Below, in pieces: positions 1-8,915 of a DNA stretch of 37,756 bases. The notes under the pieces were generated by a model, which was given only the letters and a program-made list of their open reading frames with translations, was not told where the DNA came from and made no database searches. Numbering within the stretch: position 1 is the stretch's first letter; the number at the start of each line of letters is the position of its first letter. The stretch comes from an uncultured Bacteroidaceae bacterium (GTDB taxonomy: Bacteria > Bacteroidota > Bacteroidia > Bacteroidales > Bacteroidaceae), in NCBI GenBank assembly GCA_905235285.1, contig CAJOLI010000011.1, forward strand, positions 1 through 37,756. Direction: 5' to 3'. Made by a program: the position numbers and the translations under genes.

Positions 1-27
1 AAAAAAATAACTATATCACCAAAAGAA

Positions 28-474
28 ATGGAAATCCAAGGAAAAATTATCGCAGTACTGCCCGAACGCGGAGGCGTCTCCCAGCGTACGGGTTCGGAAT
101 GGAAAGTGGCATCGTATGTCATAGAGACAATGGAACAGTATCCTCGTAAGTGTATGTTCGAGGTTTTCGGGTCAGACAAAATCAGTCAAATGAATATTCA
201 GGTCGGTCAGCTCTTGACGGTGAGTTTTGATATTGATGCTCACGAGTATAATGGCCGTTGGTACAATAGCATTAGAGCATGGCGAGTTGAAACCTATGAT
301 CCTAATGCTCCTGTAGCAGCCGCACAACAGGCAGATACGGCCTTCCCGCCTGTTGCCGGAGCTCAGCCTGCCGCTGCTCCCGCAGCAGCTGCTCAGCCCG
401 CTGCACCTATCGATAGTGCTCCCGCGCCTACGCCTGCTTTCAGCGGTGAGAGTACAGACGATTTACCATTCTGA
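28..474 (+). CDS. DUF3127 protein with SSB-like C-terminal tip
   Basis: A 148-residue soluble protein. Residues 1-90 (MEIQGKIIAVL..., then SEWKVASYVIET, CMFEVFGSDKI, RWYNSIRAWRVE) match the DUF3127 family, a Bacteroidota protein that resembles a small OB-fold. Residues 95-137 form a low-complexity Ala/Pro/Gln linker. The protein ends in STDDLPF. Domain plus disordered linker plus acidic DDLPF tip is the layout of single-stranded DNA-binding protein, whose tip recruits repair and replication partners. I infer an accessory nucleic-acid-binding role; the family has no assigned function that I know. It lies 41 bp upstream of the PPi-PFK gene on the same strand. Only 27 bp precede the start, so its promoter is not in view. 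Confidence 0.9.
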   Translation: MEIQGKIIAVLPERGGVSQRTGSEWKVASYVIETMEQYPRKCMFEVFGSDKISQMNIQVGQLLTVSFDIDAHEYNGRWYNSIRAWRVETYDPNAPVAAAQQADTAFPPVAGAQPAAAPAAAAQPAAPIDSAPAPTPAFSGESTDDLPF

Positions 475-515
475 TATTATTTTGAGCAAAAGTTTAATAC
501 TACAATACTAAGACA

Positions 516-2162
516 ATGGAAAAAAGCGCATTACAGATTGCAAGGGCTGCATATCAGCCCAAATTGCCCAAGGCACTTCAAGGTCCTGTAGCTGCTCGCG
601 AAGGAGCCGCTACACAGAGCGTCGGCGACCAGGATAAGATTCGTGAACTCTTCCCCAATACCTATGGGTTGCCTGTTATCGAGTTTGTGCCAGGTGAGGC
701 TCAGACTTACGCCCCCATCAACGTAGGCGTCATCCTCAGTGGTGGTCAGGCTCCTGGCGGACACAATGTCATCAGTGGCCTCTTTGACGGCGTCAAGAGT
801 ATCAACCCAGAGTCGAAACTTTATGGATTCATCCTGGGCCCTGGTGGTCTTGTTGACCACAAATATATGGAACTTACGGCAGAAATCATTGACGAGTATC
901 GCAATACTGGCGGCTTTGACATCATTGGCTCTGGCCGTACTAAGCTTGAGAAGGTTGAACAGTTTGAGAAAGGTATCGAGATTCTTCGCGAGTTGAATAT
1001 CAAGGCTCTGGTCATTATCGGCGGCGATGACTCTAATACCAATGCCTGCGTCCTTGCAGAGTACTACGCAGCCAAGAATTATGGCGTGCAGGTGATTGGT
1101 TGCCCCAAGACCATCGACGGCGACCTCAAGAACGAGCAGATAGAGACGTCATTCGGCTTTGATACTGCGTGCAAGACTTATTCCGAGCTTATCGGCAATA
1201 TTCAACGCGACTGCAACAGCGCCCGCAAGTACTGGCATTTTATCAAGCTGATGGGTCGCTCGGCCAGCCATATCGCCTTGGAGTGTGCTTTGCAGACTCA
1301 GCCAAACGTTTGCCTTGTCAGCGAAGAGGTCGAGCAGAAAGAGATGAGCCTCGATGATGTCGTTCGCTATATTGCCGACATCGTGGCATCACGTGCTGCC
1401 GACGGCAACAACTTTGGTACTGTCCTCATTCCTGAGGGCCTCATCGAGTTTATTCCCGCTATCAAAAAGCTTATCCGCGAGCTCAATGAAGTGCTTACAG
1501 ATCCTGCTTCGGGCGAGCCCCGTGAGTTTGGCAGCGCCGACGAGCAGATAGCTTTCGTCAAAGGTAATATTGCTAAAGACAACCTGGCCGTGCTCGAGAG
1601 CCTTCCTGAGGATGTCGCTCGCCAGCTCTGCCTCGACCGCGACCCGCACGGCAACGTGCAGGTGAGCCTCATCGAGACCGAGAAGCTGCTCTCGCGCATG
1701 GTGGCTAAGCGTCTGGCCGCAATGAAGGCCGAAGGCAAATACGTCGGTAAGTTCAGCACACAGCACCACTTCTTCGGCTACGAGGGTCGCTGCGCAGCAC
1801 CCTCTAACTACGATGCTGACTACTGCTATAGCCTTGGTTACAACGCCAGTCGCTTGATTGCTAATGGCAAGACAGGCTATATGTCTATCGTCAAGAACAC
1901 TACGGCTCCTGCTGCCGAATGGGTCGCAGGCGGTGTGCCTATCACTATGATGATGAACATAGAGCGCCGCAATGGTGCCGACAAGCCCGTTATTCGCAAG
2001 GCTCTCGTGGAGCTTGACGGTGCTCCATTCAAGTTCTTCGCAGCTCATCGCGAGGCGTGGGCGCGCCAGACGGCCTATGTCTATCCAGGTCCTATCCAGT
2101 ACTTCGGGCCGTCAGAGGTGTGCGACCAGTGTACAAAGACTCTGAAACTTGAACAAGCCTAA
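516..2162 (+). CDS. pfp: Diphosphate--fructose-6-phosphate 1-phosphotransferase (PPi-PFK, long form)
   Basis: A 548-residue cytoplasmic glycolytic enzyme that interconverts fructose 6-phosphate and fructose 1,6-bisphosphate using pyrophosphate. GGQAPGG (residues 76-82) is the nucleotide/PPi loop. GGDDSN (169-174) has Asp where ATP-dependent enzymes have Gly. PKTIDGDL (197-204) has Lys before the catalytic TIDGD. Together these are the accepted signature of PPi dependence. [13 protein letters not shown] follows as the substrate-binding helix. The length of about 550 residues fits the long clade found in Bacteroidota and plants. The reading frame overlaps the next gene by 14 bp, so translation of the two is probably coupled. 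Confidence 0.95.
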   Translation: MEKSALQIARAAYQPKLPKALQGPVAAREGAATQSVGDQDKIRELFPNTYGLPVIEFVPGEAQTYAPINVGVILSGGQAPGGHNVISGLFDGVKSINPESKLYGFILGPGGLVDHKYMELTAEIIDEYRNTGGFDIIGSGRTKLEKVEQFEKGIEILRELNIKALVIIGGDDSNTNACVLAEYYAAKNYGVQVIGCPKTIDGDLKNEQIETSFGFDTACKTYSELIGNIQRDCNSARKYWHFIKLMGRSASHIALECALQTQPNVCLVSEEVEQKEMSLDDVVRYIADIVASRAADGNNFGTVLIPEGLIEFIPAIKKLIRELNEVLTDPASGEPREFGSADEQIAFVKGNIAKDNLAVLESLPEDVARQLCLDRDPHGNVQVSLIETEKLLSRMVAKRLAAMKAEGKYVGKFSTQHHFFGYEGRCAAPSNYDADYCYSLGYNASRLIANGKTGYMSIVKNTTAPAAEWVAGGVPITMMMNIERRNGADKPVIRKALVELDGAPFKFFAAHREAWARQTAYVYPGPIQYFGPSEVCDQCTKTLKLEQA

Positions 2163-3123
2163 GAAATCCTCTCTCGGTGGCGTACCTGCAACTCGTCTTG
2201 CAGGTACGTCATCTCAGAAGAAAGCAGCCTCGGCCAAGCGTACTCCTTCCGCTCAGCGCAAGTCGTCACGCCGCCGTAGCACACGTCGCAAGGGAGGCCG
2301 CAAGCCTTTCTGGCGGCGAATACCTTTATGGGCTCTCTTGACAGGCCTTGCCCTTGTCGTGGGAGTCTATCTTTTTGTATTCTATTACTTTTTCGTCGGT
2401 CCGTTTTCTTTCCGTTGGAAGGCTATCTATGGTGAGCCCGACTACCCTCAAGGTTATGATGTTCATGGCCTTGACATCAGCCACTATCAGGACCATATCG
2501 ACTGGGAACGTCTGCGCAACGCCACGATTCACGACCAGCCCATCCGCTTCGTCTTCGTAAAGGCTACGGAAGGCGTGAGCATTATCGATGAGAATTTCAA
2601 CGAGAATTTCTATCAGGCCCGGCAGAACGATATACTGCGCAGCGCTTACCATTTTTTCTCGCCTGACGTTGATGCCAGGAAGCAGGCCCAGTTTTTCCTT
2701 AAGCAAGTGCACCTCGAGGCTGGCGACTTGCCTCCCGTGCTCGATGTGGAGAAAGCTGGAAAACTTTCTGTAGCACAGCTGCAACGCGCTGTCCGGCAGT
2801 GGCTTGCCATCGTCGAGAAGCACTATGGCGTCAAGCCTATTCTCTACACTGGCTACAGTTTCAAACAGCAGTATCTCAGCGCCCCTGAGTTTGACGATTA
2901 TCCCTATTGGATCGCCCACTACTATGTCAGCGAACTTGCCTACAAAGGTTCTTGGCGCTTTTGGCAATATACTGATGTTGGCCAAGTCGACGGCATCAGC
3001 GGTCATGTCGACTGCAATATCTTTAACGGAACATTACAGGAACTTTACTCCCTGACAATCGATGCTGATGTCATCGATCTTGTGGGGCTCCACGATGATA
3101 ATTTAAAACAACAGACACAATGA
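2149..3123 (+). CDS. Membrane-anchored glycoside hydrolase family 25 lysozyme
   Basis: A 324-residue protein expected to cleave the beta-1,4 MurNAc-GlcNAc bond of peptidoglycan. The N-terminus is very rich in Lys/Arg/Ser (residues 1-58) and is followed by one hydrophobic segment (about 60-86), so a type II anchor with the enzyme in the periplasm is likely. The GH25 domain runs from about 103. HGLDISHYQ holds the first Asp (D109), PVLDVEK gives the DxE pair (D199, E201), and YWIAHY and [18 protein letters not shown] complete the barrel. The frame opens with TTG inside the end of the PPi-PFK gene. There is no ATG that would keep the basic N-terminus, so TTG is the best start. Its last 4 bp overlap the next gene (ATGA). 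Confidence 0.9.
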   Translation: MNKPKKSSLGGVPATRLAGTSSQKKAASAKRTPSAQRKSSRRRSTRRKGGRKPFWRRIPLWALLTGLALVVGVYLFVFYYFFVGPFSFRWKAIYGEPDYPQGYDVHGLDISHYQDHIDWERLRNATIHDQPIRFVFVKATEGVSIIDENFNENFYQARQNDILRSAYHFFSPDVDARKQAQFFLKQVHLEAGDLPPVLDVEKAGKLSVAQLQRAVRQWLAIVEKHYGVKPILYTGYSFKQQYLSAPEFDDYPYWIAHYYVSELAYKGSWRFWQYTDVGQVDGISGHVDCNIFNGTLQELYSLTIDADVIDLVGLHDDNLKQQTQ

Positions 3124-4076
3124 AACAGAAAATCTTTATTCTTTTTGCGGTACTTGCCAGCACCGTCTCAGCTGATGCTCAGAACGCTCAGCTGAAGTAT
3201 TCCAATTTCGATCAGTGGATTACTCGCGACATTAAGGAGAGTAAAATCATCGGAGGTGCTACGCGCACTCTTTATGAAGTAGGTCCTACTGGCACGTGGG
3301 ATGGTACTGTGCCCTACGTCAATCAGGGCGGTTCGCCTTGGGCTACCAGCAATGTGTTAGCCAAGGTGGCAGGCGTCACTAAGAGCAATATCTCTGTCTA
3401 TCGCGAGAAACGAGGGGACGGTTATTGCGCTCACATGTCCACAAACACCGTAGGTATCAAGGTGCTGGGACTGGTCAACGTCTCTGTTCTGGCCGCCGGT
3501 TCGGTCTATCTCGGCAGTATGGTGGAGCCGATTACTAGTTCGAGCAACCCTATGCGCTACCTCGACTACGGCATCCCCTTCACGGCACGTCCCTCGGCTA
3601 TTCAGTTTGACTACAAGGTCAAGCTTTCAGGTAAGTCTGGGCGTATCCGTAAGACGGGCTTCAGCCCCGTCAAATCGGTCGCTGGCGACGACCATCCGTC
3701 GTTCATCCTGTTGCTTCAGAAGCGCTGGGAAGATGCTGAAGGCAATGTTTATGCCAAGCGCGTAGGCACAGCTATACAGTATTTTACTAAGGAAACAGCC
3801 GATTGGGTTAATGGCGCGAAATTCACCATTCACTATGGCGATATCACGGGCGATGGTTACTACAAGTCATATATGAACCTCTTCCAAGGCGGTGACGACC
3901 AGAAATATGCACTCAACAGTAAGGGCAAGATGGTGCCTGTACGCGAAGTAGAGTGGGGCGATGCTGATGACATCCCGACTCACCTCTGCCTGCAGTTTGC
4001 CAGTAGCTTCGGCGGAGCTTATATAGGAGCTGAAGGTACTTCATTCTGGATTGACAACGTGAAATTAGTCTACTGA
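3120..4076 (+). CDS. Exported PCMD-domain protein (putative carbohydrate metabolism domain)
   Basis: 318 residues with a signal peptide ([20 protein letters not shown]). After it come 'SNFDQWITRDIKESKIIGG', a long beta-rich region and the closing block 'PTHLCLQFASSFGGAYIGAEG...FWIDNVKLVY', which is typical of PCMD proteins of Bacteroidales. The PCMD fold resembles a carbohydrate-binding jelly roll, and the substrate is unknown. The start ATG overlaps the stop of the GH25 gene by 4 bp, so the two are almost certainly cotranslated. That suggests both act on the cell wall or surface glycans, but this is inference. No lipobox is seen. Confidence 0.8.
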   Translation: MKQKIFILFAVLASTVSADAQNAQLKYSNFDQWITRDIKESKIIGGATRTLYEVGPTGTWDGTVPYVNQGGSPWATSNVLAKVAGVTKSNISVYREKRGDGYCAHMSTNTVGIKVLGLVNVSVLAAGSVYLGSMVEPITSSSNPMRYLDYGIPFTARPSAIQFDYKVKLSGKSGRIRKTGFSPVKSVAGDDHPSFILLLQKRWEDAEGNVYAKRVGTAIQYFTKETADWVNGAKFTIHYGDITGDGYYKSYMNLFQGGDDQKYALNSKGKMVPVREVEWGDADDIPTHLCLQFASSFGGAYIGAEGTSFWIDNVKLVY

Positions 4077-4113
4077 CCCTCATTTTCTGTTTTCTCACTT
4101 TTAAATTCCACTA

Positions 4114-5244
4114 TTGACCACTCCTTATTATCTCGTAGAGGAGGCTAAACTGCGGCGCAATCTATCGCTTATCCGCGATGTAGCCGAGCGTTCGGGTGCT
4201 GAGATTATCTTGGCATTCAAGGCCTTTGCTCTGTGGAAGACTTTCCCGATATTTCGCGAGTATATATCCCACACCACCGCTTCGTCGCCCGACGAAGCCC
4301 GCCTGGCACTTGAGCAGTTTGGCTCTCCGGCCCACACTTATTCTCCGGCCTATACCGAAGCTGGTTTTGCTGATATCGTGCGTTGTTCGTCGCACATCAC
4401 GTTCAACTCTCTCTCACAATATCAGCGCTTCAGTCCTTTGGCAGCAACTGACAGCCACAGACCATCGTTGGGCTTGCGTGTCAATCCAGAGTATTCGGAG
4501 ATAGAGACGGAGCTCTACAATCCTTGTGCGCCCGGGTCGCGCTTCGGTGTCCTGGCAGCAGACCTGCCTGCCTCCTTGCCTTCCGACATTGAGGGCTTCC
4601 ATATCCATTGCCACTGCGAGAGTTCTGCTGAGTCTTTCGCGCGCACGCTCGTACATATTATTAATAAGTTCTCAACTTGGTTTCCGCAGCTTAAGTGGAT
4701 TAATTTCGGCGGTGGTCACCTGATGACGCGGCGTGATTACAACACGGAGCTGCTCATCGAGACGCTCAGGACGTTCCATTCGCGCTGGCCTCACCTGCGC
4801 ATGATTCTGGAGCCGGGCAGCGCTTTCGCCTGGCAGACGGGGCCGTTGGTGGCGTCGGTGGTTGACGTCGTTGAGAACGGTGGCATCCGTACCGCCATCC
4901 TCGACGTGAGTTTCACGTGCCACATGCCTGACTGCCTCGAGATGCCCTACTACCCAGAGGTCCGCGGTGCACGGCATGTCGAGGACGGCTGTTGTGGTCC
5001 ACATCTCTATCGTCTGGGCGGCAACTCCTGCCTCGCGGGGGATTTTATGGGGCTGTGGGAGTTCCCGTATGAGCTGTCGGTGGGCGACGAGGTCGTTTTT
5101 GAGGATATGATTCACTATACGACTGTAAAGACGACGACATTCAATGGCGTGCGCCACCCGTCCATAGTGCTTCAGCGCGTCGATGGTTCACGTGAATTGC
5201 TGCGCAAATTCGGCTATGAAGATTACCTCGCTCGAATGGATTGA
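4114..5244 (+). CDS. nspC: Carboxynorspermidine decarboxylase
   Basis: A 376-residue PLP enzyme of the alanine-racemase-like fold. It decarboxylates carboxy(nor)spermidine, the last step of the carboxyspermidine route to spermidine or norspermidine. PLP Lys is K36 in ILAFKAFALWKTF. The phosphate-binding region is INFGGGHLMTRRDY. EPGSAFAWQTGPLVASVVDVVENG and SCLAGDFMG supply the C-terminal active-site residues. The start is TTG at 4114 (MTTPYYLVEE); no ATG lies upstream in frame, and the YYLVEE block is conserved near the N-terminus of the family, so a later start would remove it. The partner carboxyspermidine dehydrogenase is not in this window. Confidence 0.93.
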   Translation: MTTPYYLVEEAKLRRNLSLIRDVAERSGAEIILAFKAFALWKTFPIFREYISHTTASSPDEARLALEQFGSPAHTYSPAYTEAGFADIVRCSSHITFNSLSQYQRFSPLAATDSHRPSLGLRVNPEYSEIETELYNPCAPGSRFGVLAADLPASLPSDIEGFHIHCHCESSAESFARTLVHIINKFSTWFPQLKWINFGGGHLMTRRDYNTELLIETLRTFHSRWPHLRMILEPGSAFAWQTGPLVASVVDVVENGGIRTAILDVSFTCHMPDCLEMPYYPEVRGARHVEDGCCGPHLYRLGGNSCLAGDFMGLWEFPYELSVGDEVVFEDMIHYTTVKTTTFNGVRHPSIVLQRVDGSRELLRKFGYEDYLARMD

Positions 5245-5295
5245 GGGCTTTTTCTTGTCGTCAACACACTTTTTTATAAAAAAAACATCAAAAAC

Positions 5296-5326
5296 GTTTG
5301 TTGGGTTAGAAAAAAGCATTACCTTT
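5296..5326 (+). promoter_or_regulatory. Bacteroidota-type promoter of the tRNA operon
   Basis: TTTG at 5296-5299 (-33 element), 19 bp spacer, TACCTTTG at 5319-5326 (-7 element). It lies about 70 bp before tRNA-Gly and should drive all three tRNAs. Confidence 0.8.
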
Positions 5327-5396
5327 GCACCCGCAAATCAGAAAAGAATACGTTCTTTGAAGTCTTGACGAACAGCATACATATTGTTTCCGGTAT

Positions 5397-5469
<73 letters not shown>

Positions 5470-5520
5470 CGGACTTCGGAATCAGATGTGGTAGAGTACT
5501 TATTGAGTCATGCAGAGCCT

Positions 5521-5601
5521 GCCCAGGTGGCGGAATGGTAGACGCGCTCGTTTCAGGTGCGAGTGTTGAGAGACGTGCAGGTTCGAGTCCTGTTCTGGGC
5601 A
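5521..5601 (+). tRNA. tRNA-Leu (anticodon CAG)
   Basis: A class II tRNA. Acceptor GCCCAGG pairs with TCTGGGC and the D arm is GGCGGAATGGTAGACGC. The anticodon stem CTCGT/GCGAG encloses loop TTCAGGT (anticodon CAG). A variable arm TGTTGAGAGACGT precedes GCAGG-TTCGAGT-CCTGT. No CCA is encoded. Confidence 0.95.
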
Positions 5602-5630
5602 CTGTGCTTTCAAGAGAGTACTTATTACAT

Positions 5631-5714
5631 GGAGAGGTGGCGGAATTGGTAGACGCGCTACTTTGAGGGGGTAGTGTCAATTGTGACGTGGGAGTTCGAG
5701 TCTCCTCCTCTTCA
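5631..5714 (+). tRNA. tRNA-Leu (anticodon GAG)
   Basis: A class II tRNA. Acceptor GGAGAGG pairs with CCTCTTC (one G-T pair). The D arm is GGCGGAATTGGTAGACGC. Anticodon stem CTACT/GGTAG encloses loop TTGAGGG (anticodon GAG). The T arm is GGGAG-TTCGAGT-CTCCT. No CCA is encoded. Last tRNA before the terminator. Confidence 0.95.
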
Positions 5715-5742
5715 CTTCGTTGTTCGCAAGACGAGAACGTAC

Positions 5743-5783
5743 AAGAGAGGCCAGGGCGTATGTCCCGGCCTCTCTTTCTTTTT
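5743..5783 (+). terminator. Intrinsic terminator of the tRNA operon
   Basis: Stem AAGAGAGGCC (5743-5752) pairs with GGCCTCTCTT (5767-5776), strengthened by an inner GGG/CCC pairing and followed by a T-rich run (TTCTTTTT). 'Gggcgtatgtccc' forms the loop region. Confidence 0.85.
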
Positions 5784-5878
5784 GCAGAATATTCTCATTA
5801 TACAAGTTTGCGCTTTTCATACAGTAATCCTTAGTCATTCAGTATTCTTTCGTTTTTCATTCACCAATCCTTTGAACT

Positions 5879-6631
5879 ATGTCTTACAGCTCCACTTCTG
5901 TTTCCGAGCAGCTTCGCCACTATGCCAAGTGCTATGAGACTGCACGCTTCCTTGTGGGCGACCCGTCGTGGTTCATGCATCAGGTTTCTGGTGTTGCCAA
6001 TCAGGAGGCTATGGCGTTCGTTGCAGCCAGCCTGAGTTATGGCAGCCGCAAGCAGTTCCTTCCGAAGATCCAAGTTATCATGGACGCTGCCGGCGGCCAG
6101 GTCGACGCGTGGCTGCGCTCTGGCCGTTTTCTGCAGATGTTCAGGGCAGATGATGCGAGTTCGTTCTATCGGCTATACACACACGCGGCCATGCACGCTT
6201 TCCTCAGCACCTACGCTCGTCTGCTGGCGGAATGCGGTACGCTTGGTGCCTATGTCAAGGCTCATGCCTGTGATGGCTATGGCGCTGTTGAGGCCATAAC
6301 CTCATATTTCAGGCAGTATGGCAGTGGTGGCGTTATCCCCAAGGACGCGACATCGGCTTGCAAGCGTATCTGTATGTTCTTGCGCTGGATGGTGCGCTCC
6401 GACTCACCCGTCGACCTGGGTTTGTGGGCAGACTTCATCGACCGTCGCACTCTGCTCATGCCTCTCGACACACATGTGCTGCAAGAGGCGCAGCGCTTGG
6501 GGTTGGTGTCGAGTCGTACGGCTTCGATGACGGCCTGTAAGAAACTCACGGCGTGCCTCGCGGAGATATTCCCTTCCGACCCTCTGGCCGGCGATTTTGC
6601 CCTCTTTGGTTATGGCGTCGATGCCCCATAG
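5879..6631 (+). CDS. TIGR02757/DUF2400 family protein
   Basis: 250 residues matching the TIGR02757 (DUF2400) family of unknown function. Recognisable blocks are DPSWFMHQ, QEAMAFVAASLSYGSRKQFLPK, SACKRICMFLRWMVRSD, LMPLDTHVLQEAQRLGLV and FALFGYGV. The PLDTHV block (D197) resembles the 'VDTHV/I' catalytic segment of HhH-GPD DNA glycosylases such as endonuclease III. A lysine (K162) sits upstream in a helix, where those enzymes have their helix-hairpin-helix. A DNA-repair-like fold is therefore possible, but no function is proven. The gene has its own spacer after the tRNA terminator and no clear TAnnTTTG promoter. The 22-bp repeat array starts directly behind its stop codon. Confidence 0.88.
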   Translation: MSYSSTSVSEQLRHYAKCYETARFLVGDPSWFMHQVSGVANQEAMAFVAASLSYGSRKQFLPKIQVIMDAAGGQVDAWLRSGRFLQMFRADDASSFYRLYTHAAMHAFLSTYARLLAECGTLGAYVKAHACDGYGAVEAITSYFRQYGSGGVIPKDATSACKRICMFLRWMVRSDSPVDLGLWADFIDRRTLLMPLDTHVLQEAQRLGLVSSRTASMTACKKLTACLAEIFPSDPLAGDFALFGYGVDAP

Positions 6632-6643
6632 CCCGACATCCGT

Positions 6644-6793
6644 GCGGTTGCGTAGCCAGATTCATGCGGTTGCGTAGCCAGATTCATGCGGTTGCGTAGC
6701 CAGATTCATACGGTTGTGTAGCCAGATTCATGCGGTTGTGTAGCCAGATTCACACGGTTGCGTAGCCAGATTCACACGGTTGCATTTTTCAGA
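6644..6793. repeat. 22-bp tandem repeat array A
   Basis: Six consecutive 22-bp units start at 6654, 6676, 6698, 6720, 6742 and 6764, each AGCCAGATTCA followed by TGCGGTTGCGT with a few changes (G to A, C to T). Degenerate half-units lie on both sides, the first beginning just after the stop codon at 6631. There is no spacer sequence between units, so this is not CRISPR. Array B at 22684-22837 has the same period and shares AGYCAGATTCA and TGYGT at the same phase. Confidence 0.93.
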
Positions 6794-6845
6794 TTACTGA
6801 ATAGTTGATATCTCTTAATAATGCGTCAGACCCATTTATACTAAG

Positions 6846-6885
6846 AAGGGGATGTGCAAAACCATACCAGTTTGCACATCCCCTT
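6846..6885. terminator. Perfect 15-bp hairpin between convergent genes
   Basis: AAGGGGATGTGCAAA (6846-6860) pairs exactly with TTTGCACATCCCCTT (6871-6885) around a 10-nt loop, with TTTATATT on the + side and A/T-rich sequence on the other. It lies between the DUF2400 gene (+) and the TolC gene (-) and can end transcription from both. Confidence 0.85.
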
Positions 6886-6933
6886 TTATATTCTCAAGGT
6901 TTCAAGATATTTCCCGCCAGGGTGCGTCTGCGC

Positions 6934-8274
6934 TTAGATGCCCATCTCTCCTCCCTCATAGAATCGGAGGAGCTGTGTGTTGAGAATCGTAGTGTATTTA
7001 CTTTGCAGTTTGTTTTGCTGTGCCTGCAGCAGGTTGTCACGCGCCTGCAGCAGGTCGACGATGTTCTTGAGTCCGGCTTTGAACTGCTCGTTGATGAGCT
7101 CGAAGTTAGTCTCCTGACTTTTCACTGCGGCGTCGGCGCTGATGAATCTCTGCTGTGCGCTGGTAGCCTGCAGCCAGAGGTCCTCGATAGTCGAGCCGAG
7201 TGCTGTCTGGCGGTCGAGCAGGTCGAGTGCAGCCGTCGTTTTGTTGATCTTGGCTCGCTCTACGGATGTCTTGTTGCGGCGGTTATCAAAGATGGGCAGG
7301 CTTAGTCCGAGGCCGGCACTTCCATTGAAGTTGCGTTTCATCTGCTCGCCTACGTTGTGGCTGTCGGCGCTGTAGTGGCTGGCGCCTAACCCTGCGTTAA
7401 TGCTGATGGAAGGGAGGTATCCGCGTCGAGCAATGTTGAGTTGCAGGTCGGCAGCATCGGCTTGCAGCTGTGCGTTGCGAATCTCGGGGCGTGCGAGCAC
7501 TGCTTTGTTGTATACGTCAGTCTTGTCAGGGACGGGCTGTAGTGCGCGCTCATCGGCCATTTCTTCAGTAGCGACGTCGAAAGGCGTAGTGATGTCAAGC
7601 TGCAGCAGTGCCTTGAGTTGCCGCTTGTAGCCGTCGATTTGTGTCTGTGCGTTTACGACGTCATACTGCGTTTGTGCTACTTGCGACTCCAACTGAGCCA
7701 CGTCGGCCTTGGCAAGGTCGCCAACTTTGTAGCGTTCCTGGCCGCGTTCCAGCTGCTGCTGGGCAGTGGCGGCCAGCTGCTCGTTCACTTTCTTGGCCTC
7801 GATGGTGTAAAGGATTTGCACGTAAAGCTGCGCTATCTGCTCCTGAATGTTCTTGAGCGAGAGCTCTGTCTGCACGTTGGCTATCTCGTTTTGTACGCGC
7901 TGGGCCTGTATGTTTTTTTGGTTGATGCCTCCGTTCCACACGGTCCAGTTAGCGTTGAGGCCGTAAGACCCATTTTCTGTCACTTTATTGTTCGTCGAAG
8001 TGGCCATGCCGTTCTGCACCATGACTGTCGCCTCCTGGAAGGGGCGGTAACCGAGTCCCTGGTTCATGGAGAAGGAGAGGCTGGGGAAGAGTGCAGCTTT
8101 GGCCTGACTGAGCTGCTGGGAGGCATCGAGCTCCGCGAGTCGGTTCTTCTGTACTGTGATGTTCTGCTCGGCGGCGTAGTCGAGGCAACGTTGAAGCGTC
8201 CATGCATCCTGAGCGCTCAGGCTTACAGGGACTGCCGCACAGGCTATGAATGCGTATAAAAGTTTCTTTAGCAT
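6934..8274 (-). CDS. TolC-family outer membrane efflux protein
   Basis: 446 residues. The start chosen is the ATG at 8274 (MLKKLLYAFIACAAVPVSLSAQD), which gives a clean signal peptide. The frame stays open to 8364, but that would run through the promoter. After the signal peptide come WTLQRCLDYAAEQNITVQKN and two long coiled-coil repeats (about QLAATAQQQLERGQERYKVGDLAKADVAQLESQ, and ANFELINEQFKAGLKNIVDLLQARDNLL near the end), with SLPIFDNRRNKTSVERAK before the second helix hairpin. This is the usual OEP/TolC duplicated architecture forming a trimeric export duct. No membrane-fusion or inner-membrane pump gene is adjacent, so its partner is elsewhere or encoded outside the window. Confidence 0.93.
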   Translation of the reverse strand: MLKKLLYAFIACAAVPVSLSAQDAWTLQRCLDYAAEQNITVQKNRLAELDASQQLSQAKAALFPSLSFSMNQGLGYRPFQEATVMVQNGMATSTNNKVTENGSYGLNANWTVWNGGINQKNIQAQRVQNEIANVQTELSLKNIQEQIAQLYVQILYTIEAKKVNEQLAATAQQQLERGQERYKVGDLAKADVAQLESQVAQTQYDVVNAQTQIDGYKRQLKALLQLDITTPFDVATEEMADERALQPVPDKTDVYNKAVLARPEIRNAQLQADAADLQLNIARRGYLPSISINAGLGASHYSADSHNVGEQMKRNFNGSAGLGLSLPIFDNRRNKTSVERAKINKTTAALDLLDRQTALGSTIEDLWLQATSAQQRFISADAAVKSQETNFELINEQFKAGLKNIVDLLQARDNLLQAQQNKLQSKYTTILNTQLLRFYEGGEMGI

Positions 8275-8335
8275 TTTCTCTGTTTGCGTTCTCGGGTTTA
8301 TACGTTTTTTTATTAAGGTCTCGTTTTCGAGAGTA

Positions 8336-8367
8336 CAAAGGTAGAGTTTTTTTTTCGGTTGCACAAA
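8336..8367 (-). promoter_or_regulatory. Promoter of the TolC-family gene
   Basis: On the minus strand: TTTG (8364-8367), 20 bp, TACCTTTG (8336-8343), about 60 bp upstream of the chosen ATG. It overlaps the longer open frame and so supports the shorter start. Confidence 0.75.
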
Positions 8368-8826
8368 ACCTTGGACTTAAAAAAGCCTTGTTTTAAGTGA
8401 GTTTAACGCTCGGCACCTTTTTGGGGCGGGTGCATAGTTCTGATAATTGACTACATCGTGTTCGCTACTCAAGCTTAGCAAGCCTGAATACGCAACAATT
8501 GGGCATCAGGCATCAAGCTCAGGGCAGCGCCATGAATTCTCATCGACAAAGGTATCTTCGCCCTGTAAGGACAGAGACCTTTATTTACGGTAAATGGATA
8601 GAGCCAAAAATGCTGACGAGACCAATCACTCTGCCGAAAACGTCCACTTGTATGCGTTGTTCCATCACGACTGAACAACTGACTTAGCCAATACTTTTTC
8701 GGTAGATAGATATAGTCGTGGGTCTTTACATTCTGATGGCCGCCGCTTTCTATAGTGGTGTGGATAGCCTGTAGGTGGCCAGCGGTACTTGCAATAGTAG
8801 AAAATATTGAAAAAAAGGACCTTTTC
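8368..8826. other. Intergenic stretch without a supported gene
   Basis: About 460 bp between the divergent TolC and GH2 genes. Short open frames exist on both strands at 8475-8687 (67 and 62 codons). Neither has a convincing start context or a recognisable family. The minus-strand peptide (ending ALSLMPDAQLLRIQAC) looks less random than most shadows and could be a remnant. I see no tRNA, strong hairpin or insertion-sequence ends here. Confidence 0.4.
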
Positions 8827-8857
8827 TTTGTCGATTCGTTCCTTTCGATTATCTTTG
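8827..8857 (+). promoter_or_regulatory. Promoter of the GH2 gene
   Basis: TTTG (8827-8830), 19 bp, TATCTTTG (8850-8857), about 58 bp before the ATG at 8916. Confidence 0.75.
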
Positions 8858-8915
8858 CATCGCTTTGCCAGGCAACTCTTTTATCTCGATTTAATAAACA
8901 TTTATTTCTAATTTA

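Noticed and set aside
6644..6793. CRISPR array
   Set aside because: The 22-bp units follow each other directly with no unique spacers, and no cas gene is near.
7618..8259. 213-codon + strand gene
   Set aside because: Lies wholly inside the TolC-family gene on the opposite strand and has no recognisable domain.
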